Source of the DNA: Bacteroidota bacterium
GTDB lineage: Bacteria; Bacteroidota; Bacteroidia; Flavobacteriales; Flavobacteriaceae
Direction: 5' to 3'
DNA: 64,000 nucleotides
NCBI GenBank assembly: GCA_024279425.1
Contig: JAJRRO010000111.1
Location: 33,918 to 97,917, forward strand
Of the stretch, positions 1-8,044 are shown piece by piece (the stretch's first letter is position 1; the number at the start of each line of letters is the position of its first letter). A model generated the notes under the pieces. The model did no database searches, had not been told where the DNA came from, and was given only the letters and a program-made list of their open reading frames with translations. The translations under genes were made by a program, and so were the position numbers.

Positions 1-475
1 CGGGATCAGAAACATGCTTCGTTGTTCGCTGTGGATGAGGTATTTCAAAAAAAACTTTCTTGAATCTGGAAATCGAAGTTTGCAAGGAAGCTTTTTCGAT
101 ATTTTGGGCGAAGACCGTCTCCAGTCCACCCTTGTTTATATATATCTCTCTCAAACTTTTGACAAAAAACATCAGGTCTACGCCATTGAAAGTACGGTGC
201 ACAAAATTTTGAAGGTTTTGTAGGTCACTTTCGGTATGGTTTAAGACGAAATCATAGGGTGCACAGTGAAGAAGCTGCATCATTTTATCGGCATTGTTGA
301 TAATGCTTTTACGGTTTCCCCATGCTATCGTGGCGGTTAAGAATGCGCTGATTTCAATATCCTCTTTAGTACTGAACCTGTGTGGGATTTGAATGGGATC
401 GCTTTCCAAAAAACGCAGGTGATTGTATTGCTCTACTTTGGCATCCAAAAAATCCTTGAGTTCGGATTTTGTCAT
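1..475 (-). CDS. TIGR02757 (DUF2400) family protein, N-terminal part
   Basis: Reading the minus strand from the ATG at 475 gives 158 codons without a stop up to the window edge, so the 3' part lies outside the window. The product begins [18 protein letters not shown] and contains the stretches [12 protein letters not shown] and [12 protein letters not shown], which I recognise from the TIGR02757/DUF2400 family, whose function is unknown. The ATG overlaps the stop of the upstream ABC gene (ATGA overlap), so the two are probably translationally coupled. The family call is from memory of its motifs. Confidence 0.8.
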   Translation of the reverse strand, partial: MTKSELKDFLDAKVEQYNHLRFLESDPIQIPHRFSTKEDIEISAFLTATIAWGNRKSIINNADKMMQLLHCAPYDFVLNHTESDLQNLQNFVHRTFNGVDLMFFVKSLREIYINKGGLETVFAQNIEKASLQTSISRFKKVFFEIPHPQRTTKHVSDP

Positions 476-1179
476 AATAGAGGCCTTTTGGACCAATCTG
501 TCCATTCTATTCCCACAGAATCGGTGAAAATCCCGTCAACCATTGTAAGTTTACGATCGGCCAAATCTGCCAGTTCTTTGTTGTGGGTAACAATAACAAA
601 AGTCTGCCCGAATTTATCGCGGAGTTCAAAAAACAATTTGTGTAAATTATCGGCACTCTCCGAATCTAAATTTCCACTGGGCTCATCAGCAAAAATAATG
701 GAGGGTCCATTTATCAAGGCCCTTGCCACGGCAACCCGTTGTTGCTCACCACCAGAAAGCTCATTGGGTCTATGGTTTATACGGTGAGAAAGTCCCAAAA
801 ACTCGAGTAATTCTTTTGCTTTTTTTTCGGCTTCCTGCTTTGGTGTCTTTTTGATATATGCCGGAATACAAACATTCTCTATTGCCGTAAACTCAGGTAG
901 AAGTTGATGAAATTGAAATATAAAACCAATATGCTCATTCCTGAACTTGGCCAATTGCTTATCCGATAAATCGGTTACATTGATATCATTGATCAATAAT
1001 ATGCTATCCAGCTTGTTGCTTTGCACATCCAAAGTGCCAAGAATTTGCAATAAAGTGGTTTTCCCTGCCCCTGATGGACCAACAATCGAAACGACCTCTC
1101 CTTTTTTAATATGTAGGTCAACCCCTTTTAAAACTTGTAAATCGCCATAGAATTTTTGGATATTGGTAGCCTGGATCAT
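472..1179 (-). CDS. LolD-like ABC transporter ATP-binding protein
   Basis: The 235-residue protein has all nucleotide-binding motifs of an ABC ATPase: Walker [10 protein letters not shown] near residues 34-42, a Q-loop ([12 protein letters not shown]), signature [15 protein letters not shown] near 141-155, Walker [15 protein letters not shown] and the H-loop in VTHNKE. The LSGGEQQR signature and size place it in the LolD/MacB-type group that moves lipoproteins or peptides out of the inner membrane. No permease gene is next to it, so the partner is encoded elsewhere. A minus-strand TATTTTTG box (1225-1232) about 45 bp upstream is a candidate -7 promoter element. The exact substrate is not shown by the sequence. 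Confidence 0.88.
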   Translation of the reverse strand: MIQATNIQKFYGDLQVLKGVDLHIKKGEVVSIVGPSGAGKTTLLQILGTLDVQSNKLDSILLINDINVTDLSDKQLAKFRNEHIGFIFQFHQLLPEFTAIENVCIPAYIKKTPKQEAEKKAKELLEFLGLSHRINHRPNELSGGEQQRVAVARALINGPSIIFADEPSGNLDSESADNLHKLFFELRDKFGQTFVIVTHNKELADLADRKLTMVDGIFTDSVGIEWTDWSKRPLL

Positions 1180-1376
1180 TTAGTTATTTTTGCAGGCTGA
1201 AAATTAAACAATAGTGTAGACATACAAAAATAACGCTGTCTTTATCGAGAACAGCTTGTAGTTTTATTTTAGCGATTTTAGCGCTAAATTGTCATCCTGT
1301 AATTTTTCTTGAAAAGACAGACTACCATGTTATGGTCAGGTTTAGGTTGAAAATTATAATAATCAAACAAAAATAA

Positions 1377-1976
1377 ATGGCGCCTTATAAAAATTTTGAG
1401 GAATACAATTTGGAAATAACCAATGAAGTAAAAGATCGTTACTCGAAAATCATTGCGGAAATAGGCGAGGACATTTCGCGAGAAGGTCTTATTAAAACCC
1501 CTGAACGTGCGGCAAAGGCAATGTTGTTTTTGACGCAGGGTTATCAACAAGATGCGGCAAACATCCTTAAAAGTGCCATGTTCAAAGAATCGTATAATGA
1601 AATGGTCATTGTAAAGGATATTGAATTGTATTCGCTTTGCGAACATCATATGCTTCCTTTTTTCGGCAAAGCACATATTGCTTATATTCCCAATGGGCAC
1701 ATTGTAGGTCTCAGTAAATTACCGCGTATCGTTGACGTTTTCGCTCGAAGGTTACAAGTGCAGGAACGTTTAACAGAACAGATCCTGGACTGTATCAATG
1801 ATACATTAAAGCCCCAAGGTGTCGCTGTTGTTATTGAAGCTTCACATATGTGTATGATGATGCGGGGCGTACAGAAGCAGAATTCGGTGACCACGACATC
1901 AGGATTTAGGGGGAGCTTCGCCAAAGAGGAAACACGTAATGAGTTTTTAAAACTGATAAGCTCAAGCCTGTCATAG
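1377..1976 (+). CDS. folE: GTP cyclohydrolase I
   Basis: This 199-residue protein matches GTP cyclohydrolase I, which converts GTP to 7,8-dihydroneopterin triphosphate, the first step of folate/tetrahydropterin synthesis. Visible family motifs are [17 protein letters not shown] (Cys and His zinc ligands), [14 protein letters not shown], and [14 protein letters not shown] with the third zinc ligand Cys. The C-terminal [10 protein letters not shown] segment is also typical. It is slightly shorter than the E. coli enzyme. The gene stands alone and diverges from the ABC gene on its left. The ATG follows an A-rich leader without a Shine-Dalgarno sequence, normal for this phylum. Confidence 0.96.
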   Translation: MAPYKNFEEYNLEITNEVKDRYSKIIAEIGEDISREGLIKTPERAAKAMLFLTQGYQQDAANILKSAMFKESYNEMVIVKDIELYSLCEHHMLPFFGKAHIAYIPNGHIVGLSKLPRIVDVFARRLQVQERLTEQILDCINDTLKPQGVAVVIEASHMCMMMRGVQKQNSVTTTSGFRGSFAKEETRNEFLKLISSSLS

Positions 1977-2046
1977 CCAACACTCTAATGAGCCTCTATA
2001 TTTGACACCTTTGTTGTACTGCTAAATGTAAATTTAAGATGTAACT

Positions 2047-2355
2047 ATGTCAAAAATCAAAGATAAAAAATACCAAACCTTGTTTCTTGGGTTATTATTT
2101 GATGCCATCGGGATGCTTTCCTTTATAGTACCTTTTATCGGGGATTTTTCCGATATCATTTGGGCGCCCTTGGCGGGTTGGTTAATGACCCGGTTGTACA
2201 AAGGAAAAGTGGGGCAAGCAGCGGGTGTATTCGCATTTGTGGAAGAAATTATTCCCGGCCTCGATATTGTTCCTTCATTTACGATCATGTGGATTTATAC
2301 CTATCTTTTAAAAAAGCAAAAAAAAAGGAAGGTTATTGAAGTGAATTCAGATTAA
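2047..2355 (+). CDS. small conserved-looking membrane protein of unknown function
   Basis: A 102-residue protein with a hydrophobic N-terminal half (LFLGLLFDAIGMLSFIVPFI) and a second hydrophobic stretch near residues 75-92 (IVPSFTIMWIYTYLL), followed by a very basic tail (KKQKKRKV). It probably spans the inner membrane two or three times. No named family is recognised. It starts 70 bp after folE on the same strand and ends 31 bp before the convergent TonB receptor gene. It could be co-transcribed with folE, but nothing else ties it to pterin metabolism. Confidence 0.7.
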   Translation: MSKIKDKKYQTLFLGLLFDAIGMLSFIVPFIGDFSDIIWAPLAGWLMTRLYKGKVGQAAGVFAFVEEIIPGLDIVPSFTIMWIYTYLLKKQKKRKVIEVNSD

Positions 2356-2386
2356 ACGCATTTCAGGATGCCCTTCCCTACCTTGT

Positions 2387-4606
2387 TTATATGGGGATAC
2401 TGATAGCCAGCACAATATTTCTCCCAATATTTGGAATCCTATCGGTCTTTAAGCGTGACAAGTGGGAAATATAAGTTTTATTGAATATATTTTTTCCACT
2501 TAAACGTACTTCCATAGGGAATTTAAATGCCGAGAAGTTCGCACCAAAACCAAGGTGCACCAAATTATACCCTTCTGAAGAGGTTTCTAGCTCCTCAACC
2601 TTATGCTGTGCAAAAACTGTTTCCAAGGTCACAAAGGCATATTTGGTTTTCAACCTGTGTGATTCATTATTTTTTTCAACCCTCAGGGTATTGTTTAAGC
2701 TATTGGCTGGCATCAAAGGCAAATATTGGCCATTGGTTTGTTTTCCGATGACGGTTTCAAAACTACTTTCAAAATGCAACCAATCCAAAGGGTGTGGACG
2801 TACATGAAAACCCAATTCGCCCCCATATAGCTTTGCATTTTGTTGTTGGTAAACAAAAACTTCATCTTCTCCGATGGTATCTCCGTTTGCTTCAATGAAT
2901 ATAAAGTCTTTAACAGAATTATAGAACCCGTTTACGAAAAACTCCAGGTGTTTATTTTTGTATTCCAGGGAAATATCGGTTTGTAAATTTTGTTCATTTG
3001 CCAAATCCGTGTTTCCAATTTCGTAGCGATTGGTACCTTCATGGACCCCATTCGAGGTTAATTCCGCTAAATTGGGTGCTCGGAATCCACTGGCCAAATG
3101 TATTCGGGCCACTGTCTTTTCAGATAATTTCATTTTATAGCCCAAGGCTGCATTAAAACTGTTGAAATCTCTGTTCAATCCAGATCGGGTACTCTCCTCA
3201 ATAGGTTTGGAATTAGGTTCGCTCTCAATATTCCGATGATCAAATCGGAGTCCCATTTGCACGGCATTTCCATTCGCCAAATGCAGTTGCGAGGTGGCCA
3301 ATACTCCAAAATCATTGGTTTTTGCATCGGGGATCAATATTTCCTCCGCGAAGTTCTTGTTGGTCTGCCGCATACCTTGTAGCCCTACAATAGTTTCGAG
3401 GTTCCCCCATTTGGGCATTTCGTATTGAAGATTGTAGTTAAAGGTGGCCAGATGCATTTCCAAAGTCGGTATGTCTTGCTCATCTTCAAACTCTTTTCGA
3501 TTATTGAATATATAGCCAAACGTTGCCTCAAAGCTACTTTTCTCTAGAAAAATCTTTGTCTTAGAACTCAGAATATGATTACCTATGTGTTGAAAGGGCA
3601 ACTCGGGAGTACGAAACTTGGTTTGCTCACTTATTTTTTCAGGAATACCTAATTGGGATAGATTGTAGTTATATCTAAATTCAGTTTTGAACGTGGTTGC
3701 TTGGTAAGCAAGGCCCGCTTTTAAGTCATATGCATTAAAACGGGAATTTGTTAGTCGCTCATTCCCGCCTGTTTTATAATCGATATGTGAAGCATAACTG
3801 CCACGCAATAAAAATTTTAGATTTTCACCGGAAGACCTTAGTCCTGCATTGACATCGGTTCCTCTCGTATTCGCATAATAATTGAGGTTCAAATCTCCTT
3901 CCGTACTCCTGGAATTGGCGAATTTCTCAGGGTTAAAATAAAGAACCCCACCCATGGCATCAGAACCATAGAGTAGGGAGGCCGGTCCTTTAATAACCTC
4001 AACGCTTTCAATGCCCGCATCATTTATTCCGAGACCGTGTTCCCCTCCAAATTGCTGATTTTCCAAGCGTACCCCTTGGGTATATACCAAGACCCTATTT
4101 GAACTAAGTCCTCTAATTACGGGCTTTCCAATACCAATACCTGTAGAAATAATTTCAACACCCGATATTTTGGTTATACCATCGGATAGGGTAACGGCCC
4201 CATTTACCTTTAGGTCTTTAATATTTGCCTGCTCAACTTTCATTACATTTTCGCTCTGTAGTTTATGAAAGGGAGTTGAAACGATTACTTCTTCCATTTC
4301 AATTGCGCTAGGTGCAAGGGAAATGTCAATCTTGTTTGTATTAAAACCAATTTCCAATATTTGTGAAAAGGTCTCAAAGCCAATTGAGGAGATAACAATT
4401 TCGAAACTACCATTGGGGATATCGTTAAGTTCAAATTGACCATCTGCATTGGTTGTAGTGCCTTTTTCCAATTCAGGAAAATAAACGGATACCTGCATTA
4501 AAGGGAGGTTGTTTTCAGAGTGATGGACGGTACCTGATACTATATTTTGTGCAAGACCCATTTGAAAGGGAATTACCATACCTATAAAAAGGAGTATATG
4601 CTTCAT
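2387..4606 (-). CDS. TonB-dependent outer-membrane receptor (metal-type candidate)
   Basis: The 739-residue protein starts with a signal peptide (ending near GLAQ, residue 20). It continues with a carboxypeptidase-regulatory-like domain (about 23-100, with TTTNADGQFELNDIPNG), then a plug (about 130-230, with PVIRGLSSNRVLVYTQGVR and GPASLLYGSDAMGGVLYF), and a 22-strand-type beta barrel to the end. Such receptors import bound metals or other ligands with TonB energy. The last segments (GKNIFNKTYISHLSRLK, PNIGRNIVLAISI) resemble zinc-type receptors such as ZnuD, from memory. A His-rich small protein lies 44 bp upstream on the same strand, which also suggests a metal substrate. Zinc is an inference. 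Confidence 0.9.
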   Translation of the reverse strand: MKHILLFIGMVIPFQMGLAQNIVSGTVHHSENNLPLMQVSVYFPELEKGTTTNADGQFELNDIPNGSFEIVISSIGFETFSQILEIGFNTNKIDISLAPSAIEMEEVIVSTPFHKLQSENVMKVEQANIKDLKVNGAVTLSDGITKISGVEIISTGIGIGKPVIRGLSSNRVLVYTQGVRLENQQFGGEHGLGINDAGIESVEVIKGPASLLYGSDAMGGVLYFNPEKFANSRSTEGDLNLNYYANTRGTDVNAGLRSSGENLKFLLRGSYASHIDYKTGGNERLTNSRFNAYDLKAGLAYQATTFKTEFRYNYNLSQLGIPEKISEQTKFRTPELPFQHIGNHILSSKTKIFLEKSSFEATFGYIFNNRKEFEDEQDIPTLEMHLATFNYNLQYEMPKWGNLETIVGLQGMRQTNKNFAEEILIPDAKTNDFGVLATSQLHLANGNAVQMGLRFDHRNIESEPNSKPIEESTRSGLNRDFNSFNAALGYKMKLSEKTVARIHLASGFRAPNLAELTSNGVHEGTNRYEIGNTDLANEQNLQTDISLEYKNKHLEFFVNGFYNSVKDFIFIEANGDTIGEDEVFVYQQQNAKLYGGELGFHVRPHPLDWLHFESSFETVIGKQTNGQYLPLMPANSLNNTLRVEKNNESHRLKTKYAFVTLETVFAQHKVEELETSSEGYNLVHLGFGANFSAFKFPMEVRLSGKNIFNKTYISHLSRLKTDRIPNIGRNIVLAISIPI

Positions 4607-4650
4607 AACATATTGGATTTAAGTTAGTGATACTCATTAAACCGAATAAT

Positions 4651-4983
4651 CTATGAAACTTGGGGAGGTCCCCTTAGTGCACAATGTAGTTTTTGATATT
4701 TGCTTAAGAATGTATATTTCGAAAAGTGCTTTTTGTGCCTAGGTGTTTTAAATAATTGTGGTGCTTTTGTTATAGAAGGGTATAGTTGTGGTGAGACGTT
4801 GAATTTTTGAAAATCACAATCCAGTTCTACTTCATGGAAATGTAGTTGGCCTATAGATTTACACTCACTGTGCTCATGCCCGTTTATGGCGTGTGAAAAC
4901 TTTACTAACGATGGAGATAGTATGAACACCACCATTAATAGGCTGATCAATGAAATAAAATTGTGATTGACCAATAGTTTCAT
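4651..4983 (-). CDS. His/Cys-containing small exported protein upstream of the TonB receptor
   Basis: A 110-residue protein with an N-terminal hydrophobic segment (FISLISLLMVVFILSPSLV, about 9-27) that could be a signal peptide or an anchor. It then has a cluster of likely metal ligands (HAINGHEHSECKSIGQLHFH, then a DCDF motif) and a basic second half ending in LRGPPQV. It directly precedes the TonB receptor on the same strand, so they probably share an operon. I recognise this arrangement from other flavobacteria but know no assigned function. A role in periplasmic metal binding is an inference from the ligands and the neighbour. Confidence 0.75.
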   Translation of the reverse strand: MKLLVNHNFISLISLLMVVFILSPSLVKFSHAINGHEHSECKSIGQLHFHEVELDCDFQKFNVSPQLYPSITKAPQLFKTPRHKKHFSKYTFLSKYQKLHCALRGPPQVS

Positions 4984-5034
4984 ACTACGAATTTAGCCAA
5001 TAAAAACACGTTATATGAAGAAAACGAGATGTAT

Positions 5035-5337
5035 TCACTTTAAAAGAAATCCCAGTCCTATCCTGTGCAGCATTTTCTTTTCAAAATTCCAGAAAAATTT
5101 GAACTGACCAAAAAGCCAGCCGAAAACCACCAATAGAACTTGATATATAGGGAATATGAAGAATATTCGAATAGACCAGTACAACCATGAATTGGTTGTT
5201 CCCCGGTCAAGACCAATAAATTCAGTTAAGGGAGCGGCCAATTTTGTGGCAGTTGAACCTGTAACTGCAAAAACAATGCATATAACCACAATCTGAAAGT
5301 TGGAATCTATTCCCCAACGTTGCTTTAATTTTTCCAT
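5035..5337 (-). CDS. DUF6787-like membrane protein
   Basis: From the ATG at 5337 the product is 100 residues beginning MEKLKQRWGIDSNFQ. An upstream TTG at 5358 would add seven residues and is less likely. It has two or three membrane segments (IVVICIVFAVTGSTATKLAA; WSIRIFFIFPIYQVLLVVFG) and a basic, aromatic C-terminus. The RWGIxSNFQ start and the GSTATK motif fit DUF6787, as far as I recall, whose function is unknown. It is 30 bp downstream of a DUF6146-type lipoprotein gene on the same strand and is probably co-transcribed with it. Confidence 0.75.
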   Translation of the reverse strand: MEKLKQRWGIDSNFQIVVICIVFAVTGSTATKLAAPLTEFIGLDRGTTNSWLYWSIRIFFIFPIYQVLLVVFGWLFGQFKFFWNFEKKMLHRIGLGFLLK

Positions 5338-5367
5338 ATCAGGATTTATGAACGGCAAATATACTTT

Positions 5368-5826
5368 TTAAATCCGAGGGATAAAAGGTCCTAATCGCTG
5401 TTTATATTTTCGTTGAAAGTAGATGAAATAATTGTACAACTTGTAGTTTACCTCATACCCATAATCAATTTGCTGTTGATAATCAATTTGTAGTTCATAC
5501 AAATTGGGGCTGTACCGTTGTGGTTGCAAAACACGCTGGTTCCATTCAATAACATACAGTTGATTTCTATTTTCCAGGAATGACTGTGAATAATAGCCTT
5601 CTGGTTTGGCAATACTTTGAAGCCAAAAGTTAAATCCCGGTTCAATTATGATTATTTCATATTCAGTTTCGTCACTGCTAATCTGAATAGTATCTCCCTC
5701 CTGCTGCTTGAAGGCAATTTTTTCCTCTTCAGAAACGGTCATCACTTCTCTTGTACTACCACAACTACTGACCACAAAGACAATTAGTAGTAATAATCCG
5801 CCTGTCCTTAAAATTATATTCTTCAT
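5368..5826 (-). CDS. DUF6146-type lipoprotein
   Basis: The 152-residue protein has a lipoprotein signal (LLLLIVFVVSSCG, with the lipobox Cys near residue 22), an acidic linker, and a C-terminal part rich in Tyr and Gln (QIDYQQQIDYGYEVNYKLYN, FIYFQRKYKQRLG). This matches DUF6146, a Bacteroidetes family without a known function; the name is from memory. It should be anchored in the outer or inner membrane facing the periplasm. It lies just upstream of the DUF6787-like gene. Confidence 0.78.
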   Translation of the reverse strand: MKNIILRTGGLLLLIVFVVSSCGSTREVMTVSEEEKIAFKQQEGDTIQISSDETEYEIIIIEPGFNFWLQSIAKPEGYYSQSFLENRNQLYVIEWNQRVLQPQRYSPNLYELQIDYQQQIDYGYEVNYKLYNYFIYFQRKYKQRLGPFIPRI

Positions 5827-5916
5827 ATCTATGAATTTTTAAGACTTCATGCAAAGTATCTAATAATCAGTCATTTTGGCATTTAATACCTTACGGTAAA
5901 CCTATAGAAAGATACG

Positions 5917-5949
5917 AAAAAAGTCGTTTGAATTTTCAAACGACTTTTG
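5917..5949 (-). terminator. Rho-independent terminator after the DUF937 gene
   Basis: An inverted repeat AAAAGTCGTTTGAA / TTCAAACGACTTTT forms a long A/T-flanked stem with a tiny loop. On the minus strand it is followed by a T-run, so it can end transcription of the DUF937 gene that stops at 5973. The flanking A-run would also permit function in the other direction, but no plus-strand gene reads into it. Confidence 0.8.
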
Positions 5950-5972
5950 ATATTTGTGTTGTGGGTTTGGTT

Positions 5973-6605
5973 TTATTTTCCAAAAAGCCCACCAAGTAAT
6001 GCTCCTAAGCCACCTTTCTTTTTACCACTGTTTATAACCATTCCCGCTACATCATCTAAAATGCTACCATCACCATCGGAATCAAGCAGAGCAGTAATTA
6101 GACTTTGATTTTGTTGCGGTTGCCCACCTAGCATACCTCCAAGCAGGCCATTGAGCCCATTGGCATCACTAACATTGTTCTGTGCTTTCTGTTTTCCCAA
6201 AAAACCCATTACTATGGGTGCTGCAATTTTAAGGATGTTTGCAATAGAACCTGCATCGATTCCCGATTTTTGGCTTAGGGCATTTTCAACTTGAGGTTGC
6301 TTTCCGCCAAAAAGGTGACCCAAGATTCCGGCGCCATCATTCATAACCGATTCATCAACTCCACCACCAAACAATCCGCCAAGATTGTCTAAAATACTTC
6401 CATCATGTTTAGAGGAAAGTGCACTCATTAATCCTTGCGCACCTTGCGGAGAGGATACGTTCTTTTTCATGGCACCTAATAACAAAGGCATGGCCATGCT
6501 CAGTACATCAGCAGTTTTATTTTCCGGTTGACCTGTTTGGCCAGCCACTCCGCTAATCAACTGTTTGCCCATAGGGCTGTTTAATAAATCTAATAATCCA
6601 GACAT
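5973..6605 (-). CDS. DUF937 domain protein
   Basis: The 210-residue protein begins MSGLLDLLNSPMGKQLISG and is rich in Gly, Leu, Asn and Gln, with repeated segments of the form LGGLFGGG and LLGGMLGGQPQQ. It contains a repeated acidic motif, SKHDGSILDNLGGL (about 68-81) and DSDGDGSILDDVAGM (about 175-189). This composition and the N-terminal half fit the DUF937 family. It lacks a signal peptide, so it is probably cytoplasmic. It appears monocistronic, with a terminator at 5917-5949. Confidence 0.85.
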   Translation of the reverse strand: MSGLLDLLNSPMGKQLISGVAGQTGQPENKTADVLSMAMPLLLGAMKKNVSSPQGAQGLMSALSSKHDGSILDNLGGLFGGGVDESVMNDGAGILGHLFGGKQPQVENALSQKSGIDAGSIANILKIAAPIVMGFLGKQKAQNNVSDANGLNGLLGGMLGGQPQQNQSLITALLDSDGDGSILDDVAGMVINSGKKKGGLGALLGGLFGK

Positions 6606-6680
6606 CTTATAGTTAATTTATAATTAGTTCTGGTAATGTACAAAAAGTGTCCCGGTATGTTGTGCGAAGGAAACGGATTA

Positions 6681-7634
6681 TTATCCCAAAAGTGAAATTA
6701 TCTGGGACGCCAATTCACTTCCAATTCTATCTTGTGCTTCGCCGGTTGCAGCCCCAATATGTGGAGTGAGCGAAATTTTAGGGTGCATAAGAATTCTAAT
6801 TTCAGGTTTTGGCTCAGATTCGAATACATCTAAACCTGCAAAAGCCACTTTTCCGTCTTCCAAAGCGTCGACCAATGCAACTTCATCGATTACTCCTCCA
6901 CGTGCTGCATTAACTAAGCCAACCCCATTTTTCATAAGGCCAAATTCATTCTTACCAATCACATATTCCTTTTGTGCAGGAACGTGTAAGGTAATGAAAT
7001 CTGCTGTGGCCAACACCTCTTCTTTTGATATGCTTTCAAAATCGAAAGTCAAGGATTGCCCATTATAAAAAGAAACATCAATCGATGCTTTTTCAATAAA
7101 AGGATCGGAATAAATAACTTTCATCCCGATACCCAGGGCAATTTTGGCTGTTGCCTGTCCGATGCGCCCAAAACCAATACCTCCCAACGTCTTACCACGT
7201 AGTTCAGAACCTCCAGCATACGCTTTTTTAAGTTGTTTAAACTTACTGTCACCATCCAAGGGCATATTTCTATTGGCATCATAAAGAAAACGAACCCCAC
7301 CGAACAAATGTGCAAAAACCAACTCTGCTACCGATTCTGAGGAGGCAGCAGGAGTATTTATGACATGAATTCCTTTTTCTTTTGCGTATGATACATCAAT
7401 ATTATCCATACCAACGCCACCTCGGCCTATAAGTTTAAGAGAAGGGCAGCTATCAATAATGTCTTGGCGTACTTGTGTAGCACTACGAACCAAAAGCCCG
7501 GTTATCTGATTTTCATTGATGTAATTGACCAATTGTTCTTGGGCCACTGTAGTCGTGTTTACTTCAAAACCACCCGCCTTAAGCTCTTCAATTCCTGTTT
7601 GGGAGATACCGTCGTTTGCAAGTATTTTCTTCAT
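6681..7634 (-). CDS. serA: D-3-phosphoglycerate dehydrogenase
   Basis: The enzyme oxidises 3-phosphoglycerate to 3-phosphohydroxypyruvate, the first step of serine synthesis. The 317-residue product (ATG at 7634; the in-frame TTG at 7637 is less likely) shows GRGGVGMDNIDV, the NAD-binding GFGRIGQATAK, NAARGGVIDEVAL with the catalytic Arg region, and PHIGAATGEAQ with the catalytic His. It ends after the catalytic core, so it lacks the C-terminal ACT domain and is the short, probably serine-insensitive form. serC lies upstream on the same strand, separated by an S23 gene; the order serC-S23-serA suggests one transcript. Confidence 0.93.
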   Translation of the reverse strand: MKKILANDGISQTGIEELKAGGFEVNTTTVAQEQLVNYINENQITGLLVRSATQVRQDIIDSCPSLKLIGRGGVGMDNIDVSYAKEKGIHVINTPAASSESVAELVFAHLFGGVRFLYDANRNMPLDGDSKFKQLKKAYAGGSELRGKTLGGIGFGRIGQATAKIALGIGMKVIYSDPFIEKASIDVSFYNGQSLTFDFESISKEEVLATADFITLHVPAQKEYVIGKNEFGLMKNGVGLVNAARGGVIDEVALVDALEDGKVAFAGLDVFESEPKPEIRILMHPKISLTPHIGAATGEAQDRIGSELASQIISLLG

Positions 7635-7643
7635 CAATGCTAA

Positions 7644-7666
7644 ATGTTAAGTTATAAGTTTTAAGT
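7644..7666. repeat. left flanking repeat of the S23 gene in the ser operon
   Basis: Simple A/T-rich sequence ATGTTAAGTTATAAGTTTT lies at the 3' end of the S23 gene and includes its stop codon. Its core ATGTTAAGTT is the near reverse complement of AACTTAACGT at 8021-8030 on the other side of the gene, so the S23 gene is bracketed by imperfect inverted repeats. Confidence 0.6.
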
Positions 7667-8008
7667 ATTTGAATTGAGTTGACTAGTTTTTACAATTTTC
7701 GTCAAAATCCTTATGATTTGTTCTATTTCTTCAAGATAGGAATCCATGTTCTCTTTTACAATTTCACCTTCTTTAAGAAGTCTTAACCAATACCTAGTTT
7801 CCCTCGATTCCTTTGATGCAATTACCATTTTTGCTATGGAACCTCGTTTAGACTGACCAGCCCCAGCTTCAGAAACATTGGCTCCGATACTTGTGGCAGA
7901 ACGCAAAAGTTGATCTGCAAAGACATACTCTTTCTGTTTCCGAAGTATTTTTATCAGATTAATTATTTTAAGTGCAAATTGAAAACTTCGTTCTTCAATC
8001 AAAACCAA
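7661..8008 (-). CDS. four-helix-bundle protein of the S23 / intervening-sequence family
   Basis: A 115-residue, all-helical protein with the family hallmark QLLRSATSIGANVSEAGAGQ (about 33-52) and a following ESRETRYWLRLL segment. These proteins are related to ORFs found in 23S rRNA intervening sequences; their role is not established. No ATG fits the conserved N-terminus: the first usable codon is TTG at 8008 (MVLIEERSFQF), with a second TTG at 8002. The gene is wedged between serC and serA and flanked by inverted simple repeats, so it looks like an insertion into an existing operon. The frame is intact. Confidence 0.82.
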   Translation of the reverse strand: MVLIEERSFQFALKIINLIKILRKQKEYVFADQLLRSATSIGANVSEAGAGQSKRGSIAKMVIASKESRETRYWLRLLKEGEIVKENMDSYLEEIEQIIRILTKIVKTSQLNSNT

Positions 8009-8010
8009 TT

Positions 8011-8033
8011 TTTAATTTAAAACTTAACGTTGA
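8011..8033. repeat. right flanking repeat of the S23 gene in the ser operon
   Basis: The stretch TTTAATTTAAAACTTAACGT lies just 5' of the S23 start and contains AACTTAACGT, the near-inverse of the left repeat. It fills most of the gap between serC and the S23 gene. Confidence 0.6.
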
Positions 8034-8044
8034 GGATTTTAAAT

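Noticed and set aside
1284..1700. A 138-codon minus-strand frame opposite folE
   Set aside because: It lies antisense to the strongly conserved folE gene and its product has no recognisable feature.
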